Source of the DNA: Oscillospiraceae bacterium
GTDB taxonomy: Bacteria; Bacillota; Clostridia; Oscillospirales; Ruminococcaceae
NCBI GenBank assembly: GCA_017396055.1
Contig: JAFQND010000134.1
Location: 1-6,558 of the forward strand
Direction of reading: 5' to 3'
Length of the DNA stretch: 6,558 bases
The translations under genes and the position numbers were made by a program. This document shows positions 1-5,504 of the stretch, piece by piece; within the stretch, counting starts at the first letter, position 1, and the number at the start of each line of letters is the position of its first letter. The notes below the pieces were generated by a model, which ran no database searches, was not told the origin of the DNA, and worked only from the letters and a program-made list of their open reading frames with translations.

Positions 1-102
1 ATTCCGGACGGATATATCAAAAACAAGGCGAAGATCATCGAGGAGCTGAAAGCGAGACAAGCCCCTACAAACGGTATGCCGCTGCCGCAGCCTACCGTTT
101 GA
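1..102 (+). CDS. C-terminal end of an upstream gene, probably phage portal protein (partial)
   Basis: An open frame enters from the left edge and stops at TGA 100-102, leaving 33 codons. The peptide is a basic, helical stretch (KNKAKIIEELKARQ) followed by a Pro-rich tail (MPLPQPTV). No domain can be recognised in so short a piece. The assignment to portal protein is inference from gene order: in tailed phages of Firmicutes the gene before the scaffold and capsid genes is usually the portal, with terminase further upstream, and portal C termini are often charged and disordered like this one. It could also be a minor head or protease gene. The reading frame itself is well supported by the clean stop just before the next ribosome site. 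Confidence 0.5.
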   Translation: MPDGYIKNKAKIIEELKARQAPTNGMPLPQPTV

Positions 103-106
103 CATA

Positions 107-130
107 GACACGCCGCTTTGCGGCTTAGTC
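107..130 (+). other. Small hairpin between the first two genes
   Basis: A perfect 5-bp GCCGC/GCGGC stem (112-116 with 120-124) closes a TTT loop, with GAC/GTC pairs possible further out (107-109 with 128-130). No T-run follows, so it is not a good terminator. It may be an mRNA processing or stability hairpin in the late transcript, or chance. Confidence 0.35.
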
Positions 131-155
131 TGCAAGAATAGAGGAGGAAAACAGA

Positions 156-335
156 ATGTTGTGCCCCTATTGTAATATCGTGACCAGAATTGAGAAACAG
201 CGGGTCGAAGTGGAAGGGGACCAGAGCCCCGACACCGAGACCAAAGTATATCGGATTTTATCCTTTGTCTGCCGGAATCCCAGGTGTGAGCATCATGGGG
301 AAGAGGTCGGCGAGACAAAAGTGCAGATCAACTGA
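156..335 (+). CDS. Small zinc-ribbon-like Cys4 protein, function unknown
   Basis: This is a 59-residue protein whose ATG lies 6 bases after a GAGGAGGAAA ribosome site (141-150). The first residues are MLCPYC (Cys3, Cys6), and a second Cys pair with spacing C-x4-C is at Cys39 and Cys44 (CRNPRC). A CxxC knuckle paired with a second Cys pair 33 residues later is the usual layout of a small zinc ribbon, so one structural zinc ion is likely; that part is inference. The middle is charged (Glu, Lys, Asp), and the C terminus EVGETKVQIN looks like a closing beta strand. It sits between the probable portal and scaffold genes, where Firmicutes phages often carry small orphan proteins. A role in head assembly or nucleic-acid contact is only a guess. 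The ribosome site, the Cys pattern and the tight fit between neighbours make it a real gene despite its size. Confidence 0.75.
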   Translation: MLCPYCNIVTRIEKQRVEVEGDQSPDTETKVYRILSFVCRNPRCEHHGEEVGETKVQIN

Positions 336-384
336 TGTGTTTTACGGGGCAGACCAGCTCCGGGACAGATAGAAAGGAGCAGAC

Positions 385-1188
385 ATGGAAGAAAATACCA
401 TTGACACCATGGAGGCAGAAGACAGTCTCGACTTTGACGCAGAGGATTGGGCGGAGGATACCAGTTCGCCCGAGGAAGGCGCAGAGGAGAGCGTGACGGC
501 TGAAGAAACCGGTGAGGCGGCAGAGGAAACAACTGTCACCGAGCAGGCAGAGGCAGCCGGCGAAGGATTGACCATCAAGTATAACGGCGAGGAGATGACT
601 CTGAGCCGGGAACAGGCGGTCACCCTGGCCCAGAAGGGCATGAATTATGAGAAAGTCCTGCAGGAAAGAGACAGGCTGAGAGCTGCCCCCGAGATCGAGC
701 TGGTGGCCAGAATGGCAAGGCTTAACGGCATGGAACCGGCTCAGTACATGGAAGCATTGGCACAGGCGGAAACCAATCGCCAGGTGCAGGTGTATGTACA
801 GAAAGGTGTGCCGGAGGAAGAAGCCAGACAGCTTGTACAGCTGCAGGCAGAGAAAAAGCGGAATGATGCCGAAGCGGCGAAGAGACAGTCTGCGGACGCG
901 CAGAGAGACCGGATCCGCATGCAGGTGGAAGAATTTCGCAAAGAGTATCCCGATGTGGCGGAGTTCCCGCCCGAGGTTCTGGAAAGGATCAGAGCGGGCG
1001 AACATCCCGTATCGGCATACCGTGCCTATCAGATCGGCCAGATGGAAGCTGAACTGAAGGCACTGAAAGAACAGAAAGCCGCACAGGCTGTCACCGAGAA
1101 GAACCGGTCGAAGACACTTGGCTCGGTATCGGGAGGCGGCGCGGCGAACGATCCCATGATGGAGGCATTTGACTCTGTTTTTGGTTAA
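385..1188 (+). CDS. Phage scaffold protein for procapsid assembly
   Basis: This 267-residue protein has a ribosome site AGAAAGGAG at 371-379, just before ATG 385. Residues 1-60 are extremely acidic and low in complexity (runs of Glu, Ala, Thr). Residues 61-90 form a small module (LTIKYNGEEMTLSREQAV, then AQKGMNYEKV) seen in scaffold proteins of Clostridia phages. From about residue 90 to 240 it is nearly all charged helix with heptad character (QLQAEKKRNDAEAAKRQ, QMEAELKALKEQKA), and it ends in a Gly-rich linker and DPMMEAFDSVFG. Scaffolds of this build hold capsid subunits in the procapsid and leave, or are cleaved, before DNA packaging; the C-terminal tip usually binds the coat protein. The place directly before the capsid gene supports this. 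No protease motif is visible, so it is not a protease-scaffold fusion. Confidence is high for scaffold, from composition and position rather than from a catalytic motif. Confidence 0.85.
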   Translation: MEENTIDTMEAEDSLDFDAEDWAEDTSSPEEGAEESVTAEETGEAAEETTVTEQAEAAGEGLTIKYNGEEMTLSREQAVTLAQKGMNYEKVLQERDRLRAAPEIELVARMARLNGMEPAQYMEALAQAETNRQVQVYVQKGVPEEEARQLVQLQAEKKRNDAEAAKRQSADAQRDRIRMQVEEFRKEYPDVAEFPPEVLERIRAGEHPVSAYRAYQIGQMEAELKALKEQKAAQAVTEKNRSKTLGSVSGGGAANDPMMEAFDSVFG

Positions 1189-1220
1189 GCCTCTAAGACG
1201 AAAGAAAGGAAAGAGTGAAA

Positions 1221-2261
1221 ATGGCAGTATATCTTCATGATAAGTTTGCGCCCAAGATCGAAAAAGCATTCCGCGAGCGTTCGGTCGTAAAGGGCAGATT
1301 TTCTAACAGATACAGTTTTGACGGTGTACGCACCCTGAAGGTCATGAGCCTGGAGACCGCACCTCTGGTCGATTACGCCAGAAACGGCGCCAACCGCTAT
1401 GGCGAGCCCAGCGAGGTGCAGGACACCTATCAGACCATTGTTCTGGAAAAGGACAGGGCCTTCTCCAAGACCATCGACAAGGGCAACCATGCCGACCAGG
1501 GCGGTCTGAAAGCAGCCGGCACTTTTATGGCACTGCAGGTGCAGGAACGCTATATCCCCGAGTATGACGCATATATGCTGCAGAAGCTTGCCTCCAAGGC
1601 AGGCACCATTGTTGCCAACTCTTCCGCACTGACCAAGAGCACCGTTCTGACCCAGATCGGTGCAGGCATGGCAGCTCTGGACGATGCAGAGGTTCCCGCT
1701 GACGGCAGAACCATCTGGGTCAAGGCCAGCGTACTGAACCTGATCAGACTGAGCGACGAGTTCACCAAGATCGAGGAGCTGGGTCTGAAGGGTGTCAAGG
1801 ACGGCCGTGTGGGTGAGCTGTTTGGCGCTGAAGTGGTCAAGGTTCCCGCCGGCAGATGGCCCGCGGGCGTCAACTTTATCATTGCCCACAAGGATGCCGC
1901 AGTCTGTGCCGAGAAGATCCACGACACCAAGATCCACGAGGATCCTCCCGGTATCAACGGCAACCTGATCGAAGGCCGCTTCTATTACGGCGGCGAGGTT
2001 CTGGCAGCCAAGTGCGGCGGCGTATATGCAGAAGTTACCGGCACTGTACTGGCTGCTCCCAGCATCAGTGCTGCCGGCGCCATCACCGGTGCTTCCGGTG
2101 CGACCTTCTGGTATACCACCGACGGCTCTGATCCCCGTTATTCCGGCACCAGAAAGACCGGCACCCAGTCCGACGTGACCGCTGCCGGCACCGTGGTCAA
2201 GGCATATGCTGAGAAGACCGGCAGCTGGGACAGCCCCGTCACCACCGTCACTCTGGCATAA
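1221..2261 (+). CDS. Major capsid protein with C-terminal Ig-like (CHB_HEX_C-type) domain
   Basis: I chose ATG 1221 (346 residues). AAGGA at 1206-1210 lies 10 bases before it, whereas an in-frame GTG at 1215 would have only 4 bases of spacing. Residues 1-272 match the major capsid protein type common in Clostridia phages: an N-terminal basic stretch (HDKFAPKIEKAFRE), the SFDGVRTLKVMSLETAPLVDY segment, a conserved IDKGNHADQ-like core and a late ELFGAEVVKVP region. An HK97-type fold is expected from family knowledge. From about residue 275 a separate domain follows after an Ala/Gly/Ser-rich linker. It has the signature YTTDGSDP (298-305), then strand patterns VVKAYAEK and TTVTL, as in chitobiase/hexosaminidase C-terminal Ig-like domains. 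Such domains on capsids are thought to decorate the outer surface and may bind glycans. C-ending codons (GCC, GGC, ACC, GTC) are enriched compared with the genes after 2470, which fits very high expression. Confidence 0.88.
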   Translation: MAVYLHDKFAPKIEKAFRERSVVKGRFSNRYSFDGVRTLKVMSLETAPLVDYARNGANRYGEPSEVQDTYQTIVLEKDRAFSKTIDKGNHADQGGLKAAGTFMALQVQERYIPEYDAYMLQKLASKAGTIVANSSALTKSTVLTQIGAGMAALDDAEVPADGRTIWVKASVLNLIRLSDEFTKIEELGLKGVKDGRVGELFGAEVVKVPAGRWPAGVNFIIAHKDAAVCAEKIHDTKIHEDPPGINGNLIEGRFYYGGEVLAAKCGGVYAEVTGTVLAAPSISAAGAITGASGATFWYTTDGSDPRYSGTRKTGTQSDVTAAGTVVKAYAEKTGSWDSPVTTVTLA

Positions 2262-2280
2262 GGAAAGCCCTCTCCCGATA

Positions 2281-2297
2281 CAAACCCTTCGGGTTTG
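2281..2297 (+). repeat. Perfect inverted repeat (hairpin) after the capsid gene
   Basis: CAAACCC (2281-2287) pairs perfectly with GGGTTTG (2291-2297) around a TTC loop. There is no T-run after it. The core CCCTTCGGG recurs at 2339-2347 inside the neighbouring branched element. It lies 20 bases after the capsid stop codon, so it could protect or define the 3' end of the capsid mRNA. Confidence 0.7.
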
Positions 2298-2302
2298 ACT
2301 TG

Positions 2303-2367
2303 GCAAGAACGCTTTCGGCCCTGCAGGGCCTCCCGTAGCCCTTCGGGCTGGACGGCCGCGTTCTTGC
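2303..2367 (+). ncRNA. Candidate branched structured RNA element (three-way junction)
   Basis: A perfect 10-bp stem, GCAAGAACGC (2303-2312) with GCGTTCTTGC (2358-2367), encloses two further perfect hairpins. The first is GGCCC-TGCA-GGGCC (2317-2330), which as DNA is a 14-base palindrome. The second is AGCCC-TTC-GGGCT (2337-2349), extendable by TCC/GGA (2331-2333 with 2350-2352). An alternative inner pairing CGGCC/GGCCG (2316-2320 with 2353-2357) competes with the first hairpin. The base pairing is seen directly. That it acts as RNA, for example as a processing, stability or antitermination element, is inference. I recognise no known riboswitch or RNA family. Confidence 0.55.
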
Positions 2368-2404
2368 GGGGTGGGTGAAACAACAGAACTTCTACCGGTA
2401 AACC

Positions 2405-2446
2405 AACGGGGAGAAGGAGCAGGAAGAGCTCTTTCTTCCCGTTTTT
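2405..2446 (+). terminator. Intrinsic (Rho-independent) terminator after the capsid gene
   Basis: A 14-bp stem (2407-2420 with 2428-2441, two G-T pairs, no mismatch) closes a 7-base loop (2421-2427) and is followed at once by five T residues (2442-2446). AA at 2405-2406 can pair with the first T residues. This is a full intrinsic terminator on the + strand. It ends only 23 bases before the next start codon, and I see no -35/-10 pair between it and that gene. It therefore probably acts as a partial terminator that sets the ratio of capsid to downstream tail genes. Confidence 0.85.
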
Positions 2447-2469
2447 CAATAACGCAGGAGGTGAGAAAG

Positions 2470-2841
2470 ATGACAGTAAAAGATGCGTATCATCTGGCAC
2501 TGGCGTGCCTGGGTGAGCCGAAAGCGAGCGAGGGCGATTATGAGGCTGATGTGGTGGTTGGAAAGGTAAACACGCTGATCTGGGAGCTGTGGCCTTATTC
2601 GACGGCACTGAGGGCAGCGGAAGGGCTGGCACCGGCGGAGCTGAAGGCAGTGAGCGTTCTTTCGGAGGAGATCTCACTGGAGGAGCAGATCGTAAGGATG
2701 CCGCTTGTGTACGGACTGGCGAGCGGTCTTGCGATGGACGACGATGAGATGGCAAAGGCAAGTTATTGGAACGAGATGAAAAACGAGTATCTGATGAAGA
2801 GTCTGCCGGCTGTGGTGGGCGAGATCGAGGACGTGTATTAA
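2470..2841 (+). CDS. Small helical phage protein, probable head-tail connector or head-completion protein
   Basis: This 123-residue protein starts at ATG 2470, 7 bases after AGGAGGTGA (the site runs 2456-2464). An upstream in-frame GTG at 2371 would extend it through the terminator and is rejected. It begins MTVKDAYHLALACLGEP, then has helical segments rich in Leu, Ala, Glu, including ISLEEQIVRMPLVYGLASGLAMDDDEMAKASYWNEM, and ends in an acidic tail (EIEDVY). No transmembrane segment or Cys pattern is present. Small all-helical proteins of this size directly after the capsid gene are usually adaptors that sit under the portal or complete the head in tailed phages. The PLVYGLASGLAMDDD stretch resembles such adaptors in general style, but I cannot name the family. 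It is the only small gene between the capsid and fibre genes, so it is the likely head-tail joint. Confidence 0.6.
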   Translation: MTVKDAYHLALACLGEPKASEGDYEADVVVGKVNTLIWELWPYSTALRAAEGLAPAELKAVSVLSEEISLEEQIVRMPLVYGLASGLAMDDDEMAKASYWNEMKNEYLMKSLPAVVGEIEDVY

Positions 2842-2853
2842 AGGGGTGAGAGA

Positions 2854-3864
2854 ATGAGTTTTAAGAAAATCACTGAGCCGGATCTTGCGGGTCTTGGCGT
2901 GATCGGTTTGCCTGACGCGCCGGGGCTTTCAGCAGCAGAGATGCAGGCAAAGATGGAAGAAGTGGTGCGCAGCGCGGTGATCCCTGCGTTCAACCGGCTG
3001 ATCGATGAGTTGGGAGCAGAGACGGCGGCAGGTCTTCTGGGCTTTGAGAGTGTAGACGGGCTGGAAGCAGCAACGGTGCAGGAAGCCGTGGAAGCGCTGC
3101 TTCGGACGATACAGCAGATCGGGGAAGACACTTCGGAGGCACTTTCGGCATTGGATGAAAAGGTTGAGAGCGCCCTTTCGACGAGTGAACAGGCGGTGGA
3201 AGAATCTCTTTCAGCACTGGATAAAAAAGTGACCGACGCTCTTTCGGAGACCGAAGAAAACGTCAGCATGCAGCTTGGCGAGATGGAGACCGTGGTAAAC
3301 GAAGCGGCGGAAGCGTCGCGTCAGGCCTATGAGACGGCGCTCAGTGAAGCGAAAAAGTATATCGACCAGAAAGTTATCAATGCCGGTTCGGCAGACATGC
3401 GATCGGAGGTATATGATCCGCAGGGCTTGAAGATGGACGTCTTTGCATATGCGGCGAACGCGGCAAATGCTGCGGCGGGGAAGGTGAGAGAAGAAACTGC
3501 AGCGGATGTAGAAGCGTTGGACAGAGAAGTGACCGCTATGGGTGAAGAGGTGGGGGCACTGACCGAAGCGATGAACGGGATGGCAGTCAGTATGCCGAAA
3601 ATCAGTTATGTTACAGCGACGCTGACAGCTGCGGGCTGGGCAGCGGAGGGAGAACTGTTTGTACAGAGCGTGGCGGCAGCCGGTGTAACGGTAAACGGAG
3701 AAGGCTTTGTCACACCCGCGCCGATGACCGACGCAGGATATGAGGCATATAGTGATGCGGGCATCAGAGCAAGGCAGCTGAGCACGGACGGTGTGATCGT
3801 GTTTCAGGCGGACGAGAAGCCCGGAGCGGATATCGCGCTGAAGATCGAGGTGGTGAGCGTATGA
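2854..3864 (+). CDS. Tail fibre protein with coiled-coil shaft and C-terminal beta domain
   Basis: This 336-residue protein has ATG 2854 preceded by AAGGGGTGAG, 12 bases after the upstream stop. Residues 1-95 form an N-terminal module likely to attach to the virion (SFKKITEPDLAGLGVIGLPD, then a helical segment). Residues 97-175 are a helical shaft with a clear 22-residue repeat: copies begin at Leu97, Leu119, Leu141 and Leu163, the first two being LSALDEKVESALS and LSALDKKVTDALS. Such a period, twice 11, suggests a hendecad coiled coil, probably trimeric. After about residue 245 a beta-rich domain follows (YVTATLTAAGWAAEG, then VTPAPMTDAGYEAYSDAGI, ending IALKIEVVSV). I know this type as the C-terminal domain of many fibre and tail proteins in Clostridia phages. 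It has no enzyme motif. Its stop overlaps the next start (ATGA), so the two are translationally coupled. Confidence 0.75.
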   Translation: MSFKKITEPDLAGLGVIGLPDAPGLSAAEMQAKMEEVVRSAVIPAFNRLIDELGAETAAGLLGFESVDGLEAATVQEAVEALLRTIQQIGEDTSEALSALDEKVESALSTSEQAVEESLSALDKKVTDALSETEENVSMQLGEMETVVNEAAEASRQAYETALSEAKKYIDQKVINAGSADMRSEVYDPQGLKMDVFAYAANAANAAAGKVREETAADVEALDREVTAMGEEVGALTEAMNGMAVSMPKISYVTATLTAAGWAAEGELFVQSVAAAGVTVNGEGFVTPAPMTDAGYEAYSDAGIRARQLSTDGVIVFQADEKPGADIALKIEVVSV

Positions 3865-4358
3865 TCGTGAGAAACGCGAGCGGCGGAGGCGGCGTGAAGC
3901 TTCCCGTACTGACGAACCCCGCAGACGCGGCGCAGGTGTTAAAGGGTTATGAATTTATCAACCCGGAAACCGGAGAAGCTGCAACGGGTGCGGCGCTGTC
4001 CACGGTCATTTCTGCGACCGCTGCAAACGTGGAAAACGGGAAAACCTATTATGATCATACCGGTGCTTTAAAGACCGGTACGGCAACGATGTATAAATTA
4101 ACAAGCGGCTCGTTAAGCCTGCAAAGTTCCTCAAACACTACCGCTGTATCATTTACGGGAACCCTTGTGGCTGCTCTGGTTTATTGCACTGTAAGTGGTG
4201 TTCATTATTCTGCCGCCATTGATAACACTATCACGGCTATAGCTAATGCGCGCGATGATGACGGCACAAGAATCTTGTATATCCAAAAAAACGGTAATAA
4301 TATCAACATTCTGCCGAAACAGACGACAACTTATTACTATGTAATTATTACAAAATAA
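3861..4358 (+). CDS. Modular tail fibre or adhesin protein with two short repeats and an AT-rich tip
   Basis: This 165-residue protein starts at ATG 3861, overlapping the fibre stop codon. After a Gly-rich start (ASGGGGVKLP) it carries two copies of a module usual in gut Firmicutes phage fibres: ADAAQVLKGYEFINPETGEAATG and ATAANVENGKTYYDHTGALKTGT. Each ends in the (Y/N)-x-x-(T/D)-G...TGT/A type turn. The C-terminal half (from about residue 80) is Ser/Thr/Asn-rich and beta-like (LSLQSSSNTTAVSFTGTLVAA, then ILYIQKNGNNINILPKQTTTYYY). Its DNA is much poorer in G+C (about 40 percent by hand count over 4081-4380, against nearly 60 percent in a sampled part of the capsid gene). That boundary suggests a swapped receptor-binding tip. 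No catalytic residues are visible. The place after the shaft protein and before the tail accessory gene supports host recognition. Confidence 0.65.
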   Translation: MIVRNASGGGGVKLPVLTNPADAAQVLKGYEFINPETGEAATGAALSTVISATAANVENGKTYYDHTGALKTGTATMYKLTSGSLSLQSSSNTTAVSFTGTLVAALVYCTVSGVHYSAAIDNTITAIANARDDDGTRILYIQKNGNNINILPKQTTTYYYVIITK

Positions 4359-4370
4359 GGAGTGATATTT

Positions 4371-4946
4371 ATGCTGATTATTCATGAAAACGGAAATATT
4401 ATTGCTACCCTGTCCGGGGATTACAAGAACCCTACCGCAATCGTGGCAAATGTTCCCGACGGATATCATGTGGAAAGCGTGGACATGGAAACCGGGGAAC
4501 CCGTAATTGTTCCCGATGCTGCCACCGATGGGGACCGCATGAAAGCGCTGGAAAAGCAGATGATGCAGGAGGCTGCCGGTCATGCCGGCACCTATGAAGA
4601 CCCTATTCCCTTTGTCTATGGCATGGCCACGGAGAAGGGCAAGTATTACAGCTTTGGCGGCGAGGTGTATGTCTGGAACGCGGCGGACTGTGCGGCCTGC
4701 GTCTGGATGCCGGGCGGCATCTGGGAATGGCAGAAGGCAGAGGAGCCGGGGGAGAGTCACACCGGCACTGCGGAAGACCCCATTTCTGCCGAAAGAGGCA
4801 TGGAGTATGTGTACGGCAAATACTATCTGGATCCTGAGACAGACGGCATTTATCTCTGTGCCAGAGCGGGCGAGGAGGCCGGTGGTAAGATCACGCTGAG
4901 CTATCTTCCCCACGAGCTTGTCGGGCAGTATTTTGAGGTGATGTGA
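4371..4946 (+). CDS. Tail accessory or fibre protein with two tandem GTxEDPI modules
   Basis: I chose ATG 4371 (191 residues) because AAGGAG at 4357-4362 gives an 8-base spacing; an in-frame GTG at 4362 overlaps the ribosome site itself. The N-terminal part (MLIIHENGNIIATLSG, then HVESVDMETGEPVIV) resembles the short beta entry module of phage baseplate or fibre proteins. A helix (DRMKALEKQMMQEAA) leads into two related modules: GTYEDPIPFVYGM...GKYYSFGGEVYVWNAAD and GTAEDPISAERGMEYVYGKYYLDPETDGIYLCARAG. Both have an aromatic core like small carbohydrate-binding domains. The protein ends SYLPHELVGQYFEVM, an ending I associate with tail proteins of gut Firmicutes phages. Cys and Trp residues cluster in the first module (AADCAACVWMPGGIWEWQ). 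I infer glycan contact at the cell surface; a fibre chaperone role is the main alternative. Its TGA overlaps the next ATG. Confidence 0.65.
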   Translation: MLIIHENGNIIATLSGDYKNPTAIVANVPDGYHVESVDMETGEPVIVPDAATDGDRMKALEKQMMQEAAGHAGTYEDPIPFVYGMATEKGKYYSFGGEVYVWNAADCAACVWMPGGIWEWQKAEEPGESHTGTAEDPISAERGMEYVYGKYYLDPETDGIYLCARAGEEAGGKITLSYLPHELVGQYFEVM

Positions 4947-5245
4947 TGGAGTGGGTACTGACCGCGATCTCGGTGACGGGCACGGTGGTAGCTATTATCT
5001 GCAGTCTGACGGCGATTGTACGCAACAAAAAGGCTGACGCCGGCAGCGAGGGACGGCAGGATGGACAGATTCTGACCGAGTTGGGGTATATCAAAGGCGG
5101 CATCGATGACGTGAAGAACGAACAGAGAGAGCAGAGAAAGATCAATACCGATTTTGTATCCCGGCTGACGGCTGTGGAGGCAAGCGCCAAGCAGGCACAC
5201 AAGCGGCTTGATCAGATCGAAGGAAGGGTGCATCCGCTTGAATAA
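4946..5245 (+). CDS. Membrane-anchored coiled-coil phage protein, XhlA-like or spanin-like role possible
   Basis: This protein has 99 residues from ATG 4946, which overlaps the upstream TGA (TGATG); a GTG one codon earlier is possible but less likely. Residues 3-25 form one hydrophobic segment (VLTAISVTGTVVAIICSLTAIV) followed by RNKK, so the positive-inside rule predicts that the rest lies in the cytoplasm. A charged linker leads to a coiled coil from about residue 45 to the end (DDVKNEQREQRKINTDFVSRL, then AKQAHKRLDQIEG). The same design, including the TELGYIKGG(I/V)DDVK and RLTAVE(A/S)SAKQAHKR stretches, is familiar from the end of the tail cluster in Clostridia phages, where it is usually left as hypothetical. 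XhlA of Bacillus phages has the reverse order (coil first, membrane helix last), so an XhlA-like role in lysis is only an analogy. The position before two membrane proteins supports a lysis-linked job. Confidence 0.7.
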   Translation: MEWVLTAISVTGTVVAIICSLTAIVRNKKADAGSEGRQDGQILTELGYIKGGIDDVKNEQREQRKINTDFVSRLTAVEASAKQAHKRLDQIEGRVHPLE

Positions 5246-5504
5246 AGAAGACGACATTATCCTGCGGATTCCGAAGCGCAAACAGATGAGGTTTGTCTCA
5301 AAGATGCTGACCTTCGGGTGTATCGTGCTGACAGCGTATACGGCGGTGACGATGGTACTTTGCTGGCATGCCATGACAACTCCGCCGGACGCGCTGACCT
5401 ATGCTCTGTTCGGATTCTGGGGCGTTGAGGGCGGCTGGAGCGCGCTGATCAGAGTGAGTGAGAGACGGGAGAAGGCGGAAGAAAAAGAAAACCCGCACCC
5501 TTGA
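5238..5504 (+). CDS. Two-helix small membrane protein, holin-like
   Basis: I chose TTG 5238 (88 residues, read as Met): AAGGAAGGG at 5220-5228 gives a good spacing of 9, and the start overlaps the stop of the upstream gene. An upstream TTG at 5208 would need an extra N terminus and has no ribosome site. A basic N terminus (RIPKRKQMRFVSK) precedes membrane segment 1 (residues 23-43, MLTFGCIVLTAYTAVTMVLCW). A short loop with Pro-Pro follows, then segment 2 (52-71, ALTYALFGFWGVEGGWSALI), and a charged C terminus (RVSERREKAEEKENPHP). Short proteins with two helices and charged ends are the class II holin layout. A second, better holin candidate lies at 6214, so this one may be an accessory holin or a membrane protein of the lysis block. 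The last codons lie inside the - strand terminator of the toxin-antitoxin unit. Confidence 0.65.
   Translation: MNKEDDIILRIPKRKQMRFVSKMLTFGCIVLTAYTAVTMVLCWHAMTTPPDALTYALFGFWGVEGGWSALIRVSERREKAEEKENPHP

Noticed and set aside
190..372. + strand frame of 60 codons near the zinc-ribbon gene
   Set aside because: It overlaps the Cys4 gene in another frame, lacks a ribosome site and shows an Arg/Ser-rich shadow composition.
328..1269. Long - strand open frame of 313 codons opposite the scaffold gene
   Set aside because: It is antisense to a low-complexity Glu/Ala-rich gene, which produces open Phe/Leu/Ser/Arg-rich shadows. It has no ribosome site and spans three real genes.
1856..2131. + strand Arg-rich frame of 91 codons inside the capsid gene
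   Set aside because: It is an out-of-frame reading of the capsid gene with low-complexity Arg/Cys composition and no ribosome site.
1185..2306. Long - strand open frame of 373 codons opposite the capsid gene
   Set aside because: It is the mirror of a strongly codon-biased capsid gene and has no ribosome site. Its Gly/Ala/Val/Asp composition is that of an antisense shadow.
2295..2323. TTGACT as a possible -35 box in the capsid-connector gap
   Set aside because: No -10-like hexamer stands at 16-18 bases; the sequence there is GC-rich hairpin.
2371..2469. Longer start (GTG) for the connector gene
   Set aside because: The extension is the translated terminator and leader. The ATG at 2470 has a perfect AGGAGGTGA site.
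4149..4913. - strand open frame of 254 codons
   Set aside because: It covers two well-supported + strand genes in antisense, with no promoter, ribosome site or recognisable domain.
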